From Trinickia dinghuensis (lineage in GTDB: Bacteria; Pseudomonadota; Gammaproteobacteria; Burkholderiales; Burkholderiaceae): 64,000 nt of DNA. Of the stretch, positions 7,717 through 17,586 are shown one piece after another (positions within the stretch are counted from its first letter, which is position 1; each line of letters starts with the position of its first letter). A program made the position numbers and the translations under genes. Below the pieces are notes generated by a model. The model saw only the letters and a list, made by a program, of their open reading frames with translations. It did no database searches and was not told the DNA's origin. Location: the NCBI RefSeq assembly GCF_003367175.1, contig NZ_QRGA01000003.1:496681-560680 (forward strand). The letters are read 5' to 3'.

Positions 7717-8676
7717 ATGTCTAGTCACGACATCATGCACGATGAGCGCACGCAGCTCACGAGCAAGAACAAGTTCGAACTTCTGCTGTTTCGCCTGGGC
7801 ACCGCCCGGCAGGGCATGGCGCCGGCGCTGTACGGCATCAACGTTTTCAAGGTTCGCGAGATCATCACGAACCGCGAGATCACGCCGATCGCCGGCGCGC
7901 CTGAGTCCGTGATGGGTGCGATCGACATTCGCGGCCAGATCATTCCGGTAATCGATCTGTGCCGTCTGACGGGCAACACGCCTTCGCGCGAACCGAACAT
8001 CTTGCTGATCACGGAGTTTGCGCGTACGACACAGGCATTCGCCGTGGAGGACGTGGACGACATCGTGCGCCTCGAGTGGAGCCAAGTGCATCCGGCCGAA
8101 TGCGCCGGCGGCACGGGCTACATCACGAGCATGGCGCGCTTCAACGGCGATTCGGGCGAGTTGCGCCTGGCGCAGGTGCTCGACGTCGAGCAGGTCATGC
8201 GCGACGTATTCCCCGAACAGCATCGCGACGTGAACAAAGCCGAACTCAGTGCCGAGGTCAATTACGCGGCCGGCGGCGGAAAGATCCTGGCCGCCGACGA
8301 TTCGGCGTTCGCGCGCTCGCTGCTAGACCAGGCGCTGACCGCGATCGGCGCGCCGCATGTGATCGCCAATACGGGCGAGGAAGCGTGGCAGATGCTGCTG
8401 CGCTATGCCGACGAAGCGGACAAGGACAAGGTGCCGGCACGCGACAAGATCGCGCTCGTCATCACCGATCTGGAAATGCCCGAGATGGACGGCTTCATGC
8501 TAACGCGCAAGATCAAGGCGGACGAGCGGCTCAAGCATATTCCCGTGATCATTCATTCCTCGCTGACGGGTTCGGCCAACGAAGCGCACGTGCGCAATGC
8601 CGGTGCTAACGGGTATGTCGCGAAGTTCGCGCCGAAGGAGCTTTGCGAAGCGATCACCGAGGCGTTGGCGTCGTAG
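7717..8676 (+). CDS. cheV: CheV: CheW-like adaptor fused to a response regulator receiver
   Basis: A 319-residue chemotaxis coupling protein. The N-terminal half (about 20-165) is a CheW domain (YGINVFKVREII, GAIDIRGQIIPVIDL). The C-terminal part (about 190-315) is a receiver domain with the acidic pair in LAADDS, the phospho-acceptor Asp in VITDLEMPEMDGF and the conserved Lys in GYVAKFAPKEL. CheV joins CheA to receptors and adapts by phosphorylation. GAGG precedes the ATG. The stretch ALYGINVFKVREI confirms a true CheV rather than a separate CheW and CheY. It is an orphan here, away from a che operon. Confidence 0.93.
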   Translation: MSSHDIMHDERTQLTSKNKFELLLFRLGTARQGMAPALYGINVFKVREIITNREITPIAGAPESVMGAIDIRGQIIPVIDLCRLTGNTPSREPNILLITEFARTTQAFAVEDVDDIVRLEWSQVHPAECAGGTGYITSMARFNGDSGELRLAQVLDVEQVMRDVFPEQHRDVNKAELSAEVNYAAGGGKILAADDSAFARSLLDQALTAIGAPHVIANTGEEAWQMLLRYADEADKDKVPARDKIALVITDLEMPEMDGFMLTRKIKADERLKHIPVIIHSSLTGSANEAHVRNAGANGYVAKFAPKELCEAITEALAS

Positions 8677-8952
8677 TCGTTGCGGGCCGGTCTACTGGCC
8701 GGCCACTCGAGCGTTTTTCTCGAAATCGAACGAAGCCGAAAAAGAGGAGCATGGCGCCGCGAAGCGCGATTTGGACTGCTCATCGTCCTAAATGCGCTAT
8801 CGCACGAAACCTCATGAATTAATCTGATTAAAATACACCCCGACCGCGAAACGCGATCGTGCGACCCGAATCGCGCGATCCAACCGGCCGGGGTGAGCGA
8901 AGAGAGCGCCAATCCCCGGTCAGGACATCAATAACAGCGACCGAGGAAAACA

Positions 8953-9597
8953 ATGAGCGAAAACCGGCGGCCGATCAAATCCAGATCGAACCGATTCATC
9001 GTCGCGATATCGGGCATGCTTGCCCGCAGCGCCGTCACCCCGAATCAAATTTCGAGCGCGAGCGTCATTTTCGCGGCACTAGGTGCGATCGCATTGCTGC
9101 GCATCGATAGCCCCTGGGCGATGATCGTCGCGATCGCAGGCATCCAATTACGCCTTCTGTGCAACGTCATCGACGGGCTCGTCGCCGTCGAAGGCGGGAA
9201 GAAGTCCGTCGTCGGCGCGCTTTACAACGAATTTCCCGATCGGCTTGCCGATAGTCTGCTGCTCGCGGCCGCGGGTTATGCCTCGGGAGTGCCATCGCTC
9301 GGGTGGGCCTCCGCGCTTCTGGCCGCGCTCACCGCGTACGTGAGAGTGTTCGGCGGCGCGGTCGGTCTTGAACAGCGTTTCATCGGCCCGATGGCCAAGC
9401 AACATCGCATGGCGCTGCTCACGCTCGCGTGCGTGGCCACGGCCGCCGAAACCCTGCTGCACCGGCATCACGTCTGCCTGCTTATCGCGCTTTCGATCAT
9501 TGCGGCCGGCAGCGCCGTGACCTGCATCACCCGCACCCGCGCAATCGTTCGGGATCTGCAGGAAGCCAATACGAGTAGCGGGGCCACCCATGCGTAA
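8953..9597 (+). CDS. CDP-alcohol phosphatidyltransferase family protein (YnbA-like)
   Basis: A 214-residue membrane protein, first gene of a three-gene phospholipid operon. The CDP-alcohol phosphotransferase site is present in a variant form, DGLVAVEGGKKSVVGALY followed by NEFPDRLAD. Against DGx2ARx8Gx3Dx3D, the Arg is Val and the second-motif Asp is Asn, with an extra Asp downstream. This form is recalled from the E. coli YnbA-like subgroup. The reaction would condense a CDP-activated lipid with an alcohol; the alcohol is unknown. AGGA lies 6 bases before the ATG. The stop overlaps the next start (ATGCGTAA). Confidence 0.82.
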   Translation: MSENRRPIKSRSNRFIVAISGMLARSAVTPNQISSASVIFAALGAIALLRIDSPWAMIVAIAGIQLRLLCNVIDGLVAVEGGKKSVVGALYNEFPDRLADSLLLAAAGYASGVPSLGWASALLAALTAYVRVFGGAVGLEQRFIGPMAKQHRMALLTLACVATAAETLLHRHHVCLLIALSIIAAGSAVTCITRTRAIVRDLQEANTSSGATHA

Positions 9598-10207
9598 CGT
9601 CCTGCAAAGCTGGCTGCTCGGCGTGGTGCGGCTCGTCGTGGGCGCGCACGGCCGCTACGGCACGGCGCGGCCGAGCCCGCGCCAAACGATCTACTTCGCC
9701 AATCACTCGAGCCATGTCGACACGCTCGCCATCCTCGCGGCACTGCCTCCCGACGTTCGGGCCTTTGCCAGGCCGGCGGCCGCGCGCGATTATTGGGATT
9801 CGTCGCCGGTGCGACGCTTCATCGCGAACCGCATCCTTAACGTCGTCTTCGTCGAACGCAAACACGAGAGCGGCGGCGATCCGCTGGAACGAGTCAAAGA
9901 CGCGCTCACCTACGGCTCGTCGCTCATCCTTTTCCCCGAGGGAACGCGCAGCCTCACAGGCGAAGTCGGACCGTTCAAAAGCGGGATTTACTGGCTATCC
10001 CTGCAGTTTCCGGACGTCTCGCTCGTACCCGTCCACTTGTCCAACCTTGCCCGAGCCATGCCCAAGGGGGCGGTGCTGCCGGTTCCGATCAGTTGCCATG
10101 TTTCCTTCGGCACTGAAATCGCTCGCGCCACGAGCGACAACAAGGAAGCCTTTCTCACCGAAGCGCGCGATGCCGTGGTGCGCCTGCAGAACACCGTCAA
10201 GGGATAA
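9590..10207 (+). CDS. PlsC-like lysophospholipid/1-acylglycerol-3-phosphate acyltransferase
   Basis: A 205-residue acyltransferase. NHSSHVD near residue 38 is the catalytic NHx4D motif and LFPEGTRSLTG near 115 is the substrate-binding FPEGTRS motif. The order and spacing are those of PlsC-type enzymes, which acylate lysophosphatidate. The protein lacks a long N-terminal membrane domain. It is translationally coupled to the CDP-alcohol phosphotransferase before it and is 3 bases before cdsA-like, so the three would turn lysophosphatidate into phosphatidate, CDP-diacylglycerol and a phospholipid. Confidence 0.88.
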   Translation: MRNVLQSWLLGVVRLVVGAHGRYGTARPSPRQTIYFANHSSHVDTLAILAALPPDVRAFARPAAARDYWDSSPVRRFIANRILNVVFVERKHESGGDPLERVKDALTYGSSLILFPEGTRSLTGEVGPFKSGIYWLSLQFPDVSLVPVHLSNLARAMPKGAVLPVPISCHVSFGTEIARATSDNKEAFLTEARDAVVRLQNTVKG

Positions 10208-10210
10208 GCC

Positions 10211-11146
10211 ATGCCTCACGTCTTTTGGATCACGCTCATTGGAATCCTGGCGCTGCTGAGCGTCTTCACGGCGACGGGTGCCGTTCTACGGGCGAGTTAT
10301 GGCGCAGGCAATGCGACGATCGCCAACATGAACGCGCGCATCTCGGCGTGGTGGGTCATGATTGGCATCGTCTCCACTGCCCTATGGCTCGGTGCCAACA
10401 CAACGATCGCCCTGTTCTTCCTGTGCTCGTTTTTCGCGCTGCGCGAGTTTCTCGCATTGACGCCGACGAAACCCTCTGACTACTGGTCGCTCGTTCTGAC
10501 CTATTACGTTGCCTTGCCCGCGCAATACTTTCTGTTGGCGGTGCACTGGTACGGCCTGTTCGCCATATTTATCCCCGTATATGCATTTCTCGTGCTGGCT
10601 GCAGCGGCGGCGTTCTCGCAAGATACGGCCGACTTTCTCGAGCGCACCGCGAAGATTCAATGGGCGCTCATGGTCTGCGTCTACTCGCTGAGCTACGCGC
10701 CGGCGCTCCTGCTGCTGAAGTTTCCGCACTACTTCGGCAGCAACGGGCCACTGCTTCTCTTTTTCCTGCTGGTGGTGCAAGCGAGCGACGTATTCCAATA
10801 CGTCTGCGGCAAGCTGTGGGGCAAGCACAAGCTCTCGCCGCTCGTCAGCCCGTCGAAGACATGGGAAGGACTCGTCGGCGGAGGCGCCCTCGCGATTGCA
10901 CTGGGCGCCGGACTGTATCGTCTGACGCCGTTCAACCTCTGGCAGGCCGCCCTGATGTCGACCGTCATCGTCGTATGCGGCTTTACGGGCGGGTTGGTTT
11001 TGTCGGCAGTGAAACGCTCGCTCGGCGCAAAAGACTGGGGCGTCATGATCGCCGGCCACGGCGGTATGCTCGACCGGGTCGACAGCATCTGTCTTGCCGC
11101 CCCGGTCTTCTTTCATCTCACGCGGTTTTTCTTCGCGTACCCGTGA
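10211..11146 (+). CDS. Phosphatidate cytidylyltransferase (CdsA family)
   Basis: A 311-residue integral membrane protein with about 8 segments. The CDS signature near the C-terminus is clear: SPSKTWEGLVGGG, then KRSLGAKDWGVMIAGHGGMLDRVDS, where the last block holds the Mg2+-binding acidic residues. The enzyme makes CDP-diacylglycerol from CTP and phosphatidate. It ends an operon with a CDP-alcohol phosphotransferase and an acyltransferase, as in E. coli ynbAB. It is likely a second, accessory CdsA beside the housekeeping copy expected near tsf/frr elsewhere; this is inference from context. Confidence 0.9.
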   Translation: MPHVFWITLIGILALLSVFTATGAVLRASYGAGNATIANMNARISAWWVMIGIVSTALWLGANTTIALFFLCSFFALREFLALTPTKPSDYWSLVLTYYVALPAQYFLLAVHWYGLFAIFIPVYAFLVLAAAAAFSQDTADFLERTAKIQWALMVCVYSLSYAPALLLLKFPHYFGSNGPLLLFFLLVVQASDVFQYVCGKLWGKHKLSPLVSPSKTWEGLVGGGALAIALGAGLYRLTPFNLWQAALMSTVIVVCGFTGGLVLSAVKRSLGAKDWGVMIAGHGGMLDRVDSICLAAPVFFHLTRFFFAYP

Positions 11147-11205
11147 GGCAGCGCCTCGCCTGCGCATGCGGAGTTCATCGTTTCGTGGATCGAGGGCGTA
11201 ACTGG

Positions 11206-12840
11206 TCAGAGCACCGTCGACGGTTTCACCGACATGCGGATCGCAGGACGAACAGCCACCTTCGCCGGTGCGGAAGCAGCACTGTTCGCCGCGATGCGGA
11301 AGATCGAAACCGCACGTCCGAGTTCGCTGCCTTGATCTTCGAGCGACTGAGCAGACGCCGCAGCTTCCTCGACAAGCGCCGCGTTCTGCTGGGTCACCTG
11401 GTCCATTTGTGTAATGGCCTGGTTGACCTGTTCGATGCCTCGGCTTTGCTCGTCCGAGGCCGCAGCGATCTCTCCCATGATGTCGGTCACGCGGCCGATG
11501 GCGACGGTCACTTCGGACATTGTCCGTCCGGCCTCTTCGACTTCGGTCATGCCGCCGCGAATCTTGTCGATCGACGCGCCGATGAGTTCCTTGATTTCCT
11601 TGGCCGCCGCCGACGAGCGCTGCGCGAGGCTGCGCACTTCGCTGGCGACGACGGCGAAGCCCCGGCCTTGCTCTCCGGCGCGCGCGGCTTCGACGGCCGC
11701 GTTCAGCGCGAGGATGTTCGTCTGGAACGCGATACCTTCGATGATGCCGGTGATCTCTCCGATTTTGCTCGAGCTTTCGTTGATGTCGCCCATCGTCGCC
11801 ACCACACGGCCCACGGCGTCGTTGCCCTTGTCGGCGACTTCCGAGGCAGTGGAAGCTAGGCCGCTCGCCTGACGGGCGTTGTCGGCGTTCTGCTTCACCG
11901 TCGCCGTCAACTGTTCCATGCTCGATGCCGTCTCCTCGAGCGAGGCGGCCTGCTGCTCCGCACGGGATGACAAATCGGCATTGCCGGCCCTGACCTCGCC
12001 CGCGGCAACGTTGATCGAGTCGGTCGACGTTTTGATGGTGGAGATGACCGAGGCGAGCTTGTGCTGCATGCCCGCAAACGCGCGCATCAAGGCGCCCACT
12101 TCATCGGTCGTGCGGGAATCGATCGTGCGCGTCAGGTCGCCCGCGGCAATCGCTTCGGCATGAGCCACGGCCTCACGCAACGGCGAGGCAATGAGCCGCG
12201 AGATCCACGTCGCGAAAATGAACGCAAGTACAACCCCCAGCAGCGTGCCGCCGATCAGCGCGACCTTGGTCTCCATCTGCCGTGACTCGGCTTGCGCCGC
12301 GCGCACCGCAAGCAGCGACGACTCGTTCGCAGCGACCTCGTCGAGCGTTGCACGCATCGCGTCCATCTGCGTTTTACCCGTGTTTGCCTTGTACGCATCG
12401 ACGAACTGATCCATCGTCATGCTGACCGCCAACACCAATTTGCGCTTCGCGAGCAGATTATCGACGAAGCTCGATACCCATTGCGACTCCTCGGCTTCGA
12501 GTTTGCGCAGCAGCTCCTGCTGTCGCGGGTCGTCGCTCGTGAGATTCCGGATCGCCGCCAATCGCTCCTTGAACGATTTCGCTCCGGTGAGGTACGGCTC
12601 CAGCATGGCGTCTTCGCCGACGAGCGCGTAGCCGCGAAGGCCCGTTTCCATATTGATCAGGCTTTCGGACAACAGCCGCGTCTCATCGATGACTTGATAC
12701 GTATGGATGTTCAGGCGGTTCGCGCTCGTCACCGACGAAAAGAACGAATAGAAGGTGGCACCGAGGATCACCAGCACGGCGATCACGGCGCCGAAGGTCG
12801 TGTAGAGCTTCCGAGCAATGGAAAGGTTGGCGACTTTCAT
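11206..12840 (-). CDS. Methyl-accepting chemotaxis protein with CHASE3-like sensor
   Basis: A 544-residue receptor. TM1 lies at about 11-31, a periplasmic region with [23 protein letters not shown] is typical of CHASE3, TM2 lies near 190-210, then HAMP ([19 protein letters not shown]) and a long coiled-coil signalling domain. The hairpin tip [20 protein letters not shown] binds CheA and CheW. Two Glu/Gln-rich methylation helices flank it. No C-terminal NWETF-type CheR tether is present. It starts at 12840 and is preceded by a FliA-type promoter at 12909-12934, so it should be co-expressed with flagella. The ligand is unknown. Confidence 0.93.
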   Translation of the reverse strand: MKVANLSIARKLYTTFGAVIAVLVILGATFYSFFSSVTSANRLNIHTYQVIDETRLLSESLINMETGLRGYALVGEDAMLEPYLTGAKSFKERLAAIRNLTSDDPRQQELLRKLEAEESQWVSSFVDNLLAKRKLVLAVSMTMDQFVDAYKANTGKTQMDAMRATLDEVAANESSLLAVRAAQAESRQMETKVALIGGTLLGVVLAFIFATWISRLIASPLREAVAHAEAIAAGDLTRTIDSRTTDEVGALMRAFAGMQHKLASVISTIKTSTDSINVAAGEVRAGNADLSSRAEQQAASLEETASSMEQLTATVKQNADNARQASGLASTASEVADKGNDAVGRVVATMGDINESSSKIGEITGIIEGIAFQTNILALNAAVEAARAGEQGRGFAVVASEVRSLAQRSSAAAKEIKELIGASIDKIRGGMTEVEEAGRTMSEVTVAIGRVTDIMGEIAAASDEQSRGIEQVNQAITQMDQVTQQNAALVEEAAASAQSLEDQGSELGRAVSIFRIAANSAASAPAKVAVRPAIRMSVKPSTVL

Positions 12841-12908
12841 CTGGTCTCCGAAACGCGGGTTGTTTTTTGGTCACGCGCGGTGCGGGGAACTCACGGTGAC
12901 AAATTCGT

Positions 12909-12934
12909 ATTACGGCGAAAATTGTAATACTTTA
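12909..12934 (-). promoter_or_regulatory. FliA (sigma-28) type promoter for the chemoreceptor at 11206-12840
   Basis: The minus strand reads TAAA, 14 bases, then GCCGTAAT, about 70 bases before the start codon. The -10 octamer is identical to that at 230-256, which supports both. Confidence 0.6.
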
Positions 12935-13342
12935 TTTGATCGGAAAGGGCTTCCAATGCCGTCTGTAAGGCTCAGGAAATCCCTATGTTGATGGCGCTCT
13001 AAGCCCTTATTTAAACGGACATTTACAGGCTATCCACAGAAAGAACCATGACGACGACCGGACAACGGAGCAATCCAGGTCTTTATATTAGTCTTACTTT
13101 TTACCGACTACCGGGACACGAACCGGGTGGGCAGCAAAATGATTATTTTTACGGAAGCTCCCCGTTTCTTACGACATTCTTCGTATGATAGAGCCCTAGT
13201 TTCCCTCCCCAAAGGGTTCAAGGGGGCGAAGCTAGCTGTGATTGCCGCGCTCCGATCTGGGATCGCGGCAACCCAGGCACGATGTTCATCAGCGTTCACC
13301 GGTAACAAGGAACGTCGGGGCGGCGCTCGCCGGCGCCTCTCC
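12935..13342. other. Gene-poor, AT-richer strip with inverted repeats
   Basis: About 400 bases of lower GC than the surroundings. A plus-strand open frame from 13127 or 13139 crosses most of it, but its first 70 residues are not protein-like. A stem TTGCCGCG/CGCGGCAA (13242-13249 with 13264-13271) lies inside that frame. AAGGGCTT near 12945 and AAGCCCTT near 12992 form another long-range inverted repeat. The strip may mark an old insertion or deletion. Confidence 0.35.
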
Positions 13343-13516
13343 ATGAAAGTCGCGCCACGCATAGCCGAGGACCTGAAGAATCTGGCCCAAAAAACAGCGA
13401 TGTCGCAGACAGATGTCATCAAGTCCGTGATTTTTCAGATTGAGTCGGATGTGCTGGAGTCTCGTAAGCCGGCCCTGATGAGAGAACTCAGCACGCTATC
13501 GCTGTTCGCCGCCTAA
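13343..13516 (+). CDS. Small ribbon-helix-helix-like protein or remnant
   Basis: A 57-residue frame opening MKVAPRIAEDLKNLAQKTAM. A short strand followed by two helices (AEDLKNLAQ and SQTDVIKSVIFQIESD) fits the ribbon-helix-helix DNA-binding fold found in CopG-type repressors and antitoxins. No good ribosome binding site is seen at this ATG; the frame is open further upstream (13139 or 13127), but that part looks non-coding. No toxin partner is visible. It may be a decayed gene. Confidence 0.4.
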   Translation: MKVAPRIAEDLKNLAQKTAMSQTDVIKSVIFQIESDVLESRKPALMRELSTLSLFAA

Positions 13517-13866
13517 CCGCTGTTTATGCGCCGGTCAGGCCGGCCTATCATGAGCAAGGGACCGCGCATTCGATTCCGAAGGCCGTCGACGCGATGTTCC
13601 TCGAACAGCATGCGCCCGACGCGCAGCGCATCAAAGACATGATCGAACGGTTCAATCGGTCGCAGGCGGCAAAGCTCGAAGAGGATATGTTCAACCAACG
13701 TACCCGGCTTGCCGATGCAGAGCGGGCCCTTCAGGCGAAGGCGACGAAAGCCGCGGCCGACAGCAAGCGAATCGCCACCAACAAAATCGATGCCCTGCGC
13801 CGCAGGCTGGATGCGATAGCGTCAAGCAGGTCAGTCACGTGGTTGCATCTCGAGCCACGTCGACGG
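13517..13866 (+). pseudogene. Fragment of an unrecognised gene with a helical, coiled-coil C-terminal part
   Basis: A plus-strand frame with normal coding look runs from about 13519 (AVYAPVRPAYHEQG) through MFLEQHAPDAQRIKDMIERF and an Ala/Lys/Glu-rich helix up to about 13827. It then carries on into sequence that is really the antisense of the LysR gene. There is no start codon or ribosome binding site before the protein-like part, and stops lie upstream at 13441 and 13465. It looks like an internal or C-terminal piece of a longer gene. Family not recognised. Confidence 0.4.
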
Positions 13867-14715
13867 TCACTCTTTCCATTCGTCGAGAATCTGTTGCGCA
13901 AGATAATCGCAAGGGGGCCGATCGGATTTGGCGCTGCGCGCGAGGACGACCTCGGCATCATCCATCGCAGGTACCCCATCGCTCTCCGTGAGTTGAATGA
14001 AATTTCCCGGAATGCTACATTTTGCGAGCGGCGCTATCGCGAGGCCTGCCTGGACCATGGCGAGCAGACCGAGGAAGCTCGGGCTTTCATAGTTCATTCG
14101 GAACTTGATGTTGTTCCGTCTCAAGGCTCGCACTGCGTGGTCACGCGCCATGCTGCCGTCCGCGAATACTGCGATGGGTAACGGACGCTCGAGCCAAATC
14201 TTCCGCTTTTCAGAGCCCGTCCAGATGATTGGCTCATACCGGATAAATTCGCCAGCTAGTCCTTTTACTTTAGTCAGGCAAGCCAGGTCGATGGTGTTGT
14301 CTTTCAGCATCGGCACAAGGCCGATGCTGGGCAGTCCGATAACGCGGATGTCCACCCGTGGATGCATGACCGCGAACCTTGCCAGTACTTGAGGCAACAG
14401 CGAAGACACATAGTCGTCGGGAACGCCGATTGCGACCTGTCCCTCCACTTCGGGTCGAACGATCGAAGCCCACGCCTCATCACGCATCTCCAGCATGCGA
14501 CGTCCGTAGTCCGCCAGTCTTTTGCCTTCCGCAGTAGCCGCCACGTTGCGAGTGTCACGCACGAAAAGCTGCTTACCGAGCGATTCCTCGATTGTGCGGA
14601 TTTGCATGCTGACGGCCGACGGCGACCGAAACACTGTCTGTGCCGCTTTGGCAAATGAGCCCGAGTCCGCCACAGCCACGATCATCTCAAGCACGTCCAA
14701 ATCGAGCTTCTTCAT
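13867..14715 (-). CDS. LysR-family transcriptional regulator
   Basis: A 282-residue regulator. The N-terminal winged helix-turn-helix is MKKLDLDVLEMIVAVADSGS, then FAKAAQTVFRSPSAVSMQI, followed by the LysR substrate-binding domain (about 90-280). The start at 14715 was chosen because it places the helix-turn-helix at the usual position; the frame stays open to 14796 but the extra residues are unlike the family. It is divergent from the LysE-family gene with 99 bases between the starts, the usual arrangement of a regulator and its target exporter (as in ArgP/LysG with LysE or ArgO). The effector is unknown. Confidence 0.88.
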   Translation of the reverse strand: MKKLDLDVLEMIVAVADSGSFAKAAQTVFRSPSAVSMQIRTIEESLGKQLFVRDTRNVAATAEGKRLADYGRRMLEMRDEAWASIVRPEVEGQVAIGVPDDYVSSLLPQVLARFAVMHPRVDIRVIGLPSIGLVPMLKDNTIDLACLTKVKGLAGEFIRYEPIIWTGSEKRKIWLERPLPIAVFADGSMARDHAVRALRRNNIKFRMNYESPSFLGLLAMVQAGLAIAPLAKCSIPGNFIQLTESDGVPAMDDAEVVLARSAKSDRPPCDYLAQQILDEWKE

Positions 14716-14814
14716 ATTATTCAGAAAATCTGACGAGTTGATGCAGTTTAATTCATTTCCCTTCAGAGGCGGGTGGTCGGAAAATCGAGTCATCAAGCTT
14801 ATCGAGGTGACTCA

Positions 14815-15462
14815 ATGCACATTTCAGGGTCGATGTACCAATTTCTGGCGGTGGGTGGCATGCTCGCGATTACGCCCGGCCCAAACATGGTCTACGTGAT
14901 GTCACGCTCGATTGCACAGGGCCGCGGAGCTGGCCTTGTCTCGTTAGCCGGGGTCATGCTCGGATACCTCTTCTACATGTTCAGTGCCGCGTTTGGAATC
15001 ACGGCACTCGTACTTAAAGTGCCGGGTGCGAGCGCCATTCTCGGCGCAGCGGGCTCGGCATACCTTCTTTACCTTGCCTGGCAAGCTGTGAAGCCCGGGG
15101 GACGCTCACCATTTGAGGTGCGTCAATTGCCGCAGGAACCGCCGCTTCGGCTACTTGCGATGGGTGCGACAACCAGCCTGTTGAACCCCAAGCTAGCGAT
15201 GCTCTTCATTTCGTTGCTGCCGCAGTTCATTGACCACGAACGAAGCGATGTGTTTGGTCAGTCCCTCACGCTCGGATCGTTGCTGATCGCGGCGTTCGCT
15301 CTCGCGAACGGCTCGGTTGCCGTCGCGTCTAGCGGGATGGCCAGGTTTCTCAAAGGCAGGCCTGGTCTGATGCTCGCTCAGAGATGGGTGATGGGCGCAA
15401 TGCTGGGTGGACTTGGGATAAGCCTGGCGATGGACGCCGTGAAGTATCTGGTGATGTCCTGA
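14815..15462 (+). CDS. LysE/RhtB-family amino-acid exporter
   Basis: A 215-residue inner-membrane protein with about 6 segments. LAITPGPNMVYVMSRSIAQGRGAGLVSLAG near the N-terminus is the LysE/RhtB signature (TPGPNM, G-x-x-G-x-x-S/A-x-x-G), and SLLNPKLAMLFISLLPQF is the central family motif. The ATG at 14815 has GAGG 7 bases upstream. It would export an amino acid or related small molecule, controlled by the divergent LysR regulator. Substrate unknown. Confidence 0.9.
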   Translation: MHISGSMYQFLAVGGMLAITPGPNMVYVMSRSIAQGRGAGLVSLAGVMLGYLFYMFSAAFGITALVLKVPGASAILGAAGSAYLLYLAWQAVKPGGRSPFEVRQLPQEPPLRLLAMGATTSLLNPKLAMLFISLLPQFIDHERSDVFGQSLTLGSLLIAAFALANGSVAVASSGMARFLKGRPGLMLAQRWVMGAMLGGLGISLAMDAVKYLVMS

Positions 15463-15657
15463 CCGTCGTGAGGCATAGGCCGATGTGGCCTCGCGTCCAA
15501 AACCGACGGGAGATTTGCGGAGCGGAGAGAGGCGGAAGCGGCGGGAGAGGCTAGAGGAATCGAGGGGACAAACCTGGGCCGAAACCCGGGTATGCCCGCT
15601 CGACGAATTCATTTCGAAGGCGCTATACCGGCGGTAGGGAAGTGTTCGCCGCCCCCC

Positions 15658-17475
15658 TCACTCCACCGTAACCGACTTCGCCAAGTTCCGCGGCTTATCC
15701 ACGTCGGTCCCGCGCGCACATGCCGTGTGATACGCGAGCAACTGCAGCGGCACCACATGCAGAATCGGCGAGAGCATGCCGTAATGCTCGGGCATCCGAA
15801 TCACGTGCATGCCTTCTTCATTGACGATCTTCGTATCCGAATCGGCAAACACGTAAAGCTGGCCGCCGCGCGCACGCACTTCCTGCATGTTCGACTTCAG
15901 CTTCTCGAGCAGTGCATCGTTAGGCGCCACCGTCACCACCGGCATCGCTTCCGTCACGAGCGCCAGCGGCCCGTGCTTCAGTTCGCCGGCCGGATAAGCC
16001 TCGGCATGGATGTACGAGATTTCCTTGAGCTTGAGCGCGCCTTCGAGCGCGATCGGATAGTGCAGCCCGCGCCCCAAGAACAGCGCGTTCTCCTTGCGAG
16101 AAAACTCCTCCGACCACGCGATGATCTGCGGCTCTAGCGCGAGCACGCTGTTCAACGCGGCCGGCAAGTGGCGCAACTGCCTCAGGTAGCCCGCTTCCTT
16201 GTCCGCATCGACGAAACCGCGGATCTTGCCGAGCGTCACCGCCAGCGTGAACAGACCGACGAGCTGCGTCGTGAACGCCTTCGTCGATGCCACGCCGATC
16301 TCCGTGCCCGCGTGCGTCAAGAATTGCATCTCGGTCAAACGCACCATCGCGCTCGTGCTGACGTTGCACACCGCCAGCGTATGACGATGGCCGAGTTCCT
16401 GCGCATGCTTGAGCGCGGCCAGCGTATCGGCTGTCTCGCCCGACTGCGAGATCACGACAACAAGCGCCTTAGGATTCGGCACCGATTCGCGATAGCGATA
16501 CTCGCTCGCGATTTCCACCTGCGTCGGGATCTTGGCGATCGATTCGAGCCAGTACTTCGACGTCAATCCCGAGTAGTAGCTCGTGCCGCATGCAAGTATC
16601 AGAATACTATCGATGTCATCGAATGCCGCCGACGCGCCGTCACCGAAAAGCTTCGCCTCGAACGCGTCGCTGGCCGGAATCGTGTCGGTGATCGCGCGCG
16701 GCTGCTCGAAGATTTCCTTCTGCATGAAGTGGCGATACGGGCCGAGTTCGACCGCGCCGCCGTACGAATGCACCGTGCGGATCTCGCGCTCGACGCGTGC
16801 GCCGCTGCGATCGCTGATGCGCACGCCCTCGCGCGTCAGCTCGCAAACGTCGCCTTCTTCGAGGAACATGAACTGATCGGTGCTGCCGGCCAGGGCCAGC
16901 GCGTCCGAGGCGAGGAAATTCTCGCCCTGCCCCACGCCGACGACGAGCGGCGAACCTTGCCGCGCGCCCACCACCGTGTGCGGTTCGTCCTTGTGGACCA
17001 CGGCAATCGCGTAGGCGCCGTGCAATTGCTTCACCGCTTCGCAGACGGTGTCGTACAGGTTGCCGCTGTACAGGCTGTGAATCAGGTGCGCGATGACTTC
17101 GGTATCCGTCTGCGAGACGAATTCATAACCCTTGCCGCGCAGCATCTCGCGCAACGCCTCGAAATTCTCGATGATCCCGTTGTGCACGAGCGCGACCGTG
17201 TCGCGCGAAAAGATCGGATGCGCGTTGTCGGTCACCGGCGCGCCGTGGGTGGCCCAGCGCGTGTGCGCGATGCCCGTGACGCCTTCGAGATGTCGCTCGC
17301 TCACTTGCGCGTCGAGGTCGGCCACGCGTGCGACGCTGCGCGCGCGGCGCGGCGCGCCGTTCGTCAGCACGGCCACGCCGCACGAATCGTAGCCGCGATA
17401 TTCGAGGCGGCGCAGTCCTTCGACGAGGACGGGAACGATATTACGCTGCGCTACGGCGCCGACGATGCCACACAT
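15658..17475 (-). CDS. glmS: Glutamine-fructose-6-phosphate aminotransferase (isomerizing)
   Basis: A 605-residue enzyme making glucosamine-6-phosphate from fructose-6-phosphate and glutamine. The start [12 protein letters not shown] places Cys2 as the mature N-terminal nucleophile of the glutaminase domain; this fixes the start at 17475. Domain 1 (to about 240) has HTRWATHG and HNGIIENF. Two SIS domains follow, and the C-terminus ends [10 protein letters not shown] with the expected lysine. It lies 111 bases downstream of glmU on the same strand, so amino-sugar synthesis genes are together. No glmS ribozyme is expected in proteobacteria and none was seen. Confidence 0.97.
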   Translation of the reverse strand: MCGIVGAVAQRNIVPVLVEGLRRLEYRGYDSCGVAVLTNGAPRRARSVARVADLDAQVSERHLEGVTGIAHTRWATHGAPVTDNAHPIFSRDTVALVHNGIIENFEALREMLRGKGYEFVSQTDTEVIAHLIHSLYSGNLYDTVCEAVKQLHGAYAIAVVHKDEPHTVVGARQGSPLVVGVGQGENFLASDALALAGSTDQFMFLEEGDVCELTREGVRISDRSGARVEREIRTVHSYGGAVELGPYRHFMQKEIFEQPRAITDTIPASDAFEAKLFGDGASAAFDDIDSILILACGTSYYSGLTSKYWLESIAKIPTQVEIASEYRYRESVPNPKALVVVISQSGETADTLAALKHAQELGHRHTLAVCNVSTSAMVRLTEMQFLTHAGTEIGVASTKAFTTQLVGLFTLAVTLGKIRGFVDADKEAGYLRQLRHLPAALNSVLALEPQIIAWSEEFSRKENALFLGRGLHYPIALEGALKLKEISYIHAEAYPAGELKHGPLALVTEAMPVVTVAPNDALLEKLKSNMQEVRARGGQLYVFADSDTKIVNEEGMHVIRMPEHYGMLSPILHVVPLQLLAYHTACARGTDVDKPRNLAKSVTVE

Positions 17476-17586
17476 GGGAATTCTTCCTTTCGCAAGTCTT
17501 GCTTCATTCTTCAATCATGCGCCGCGCTCGCGCTCGCTTCCGTGCGCGAGCGCATGCGGCGTCAACGCGGCTCAGCTCTTCACGGC

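Noticed and set aside
13139-13342. Longer version of the ribbon-helix-helix gene
   Set aside because: The extra residues are unlike a protein and include both arms of an inverted repeat. The conserved-looking fold begins only at 13343.
17476-17586. glmS ribozyme in the glmU-glmS gap
   Set aside because: The ribozyme is known from Gram-positive bacteria; no matching core was found in this 111-base gap.
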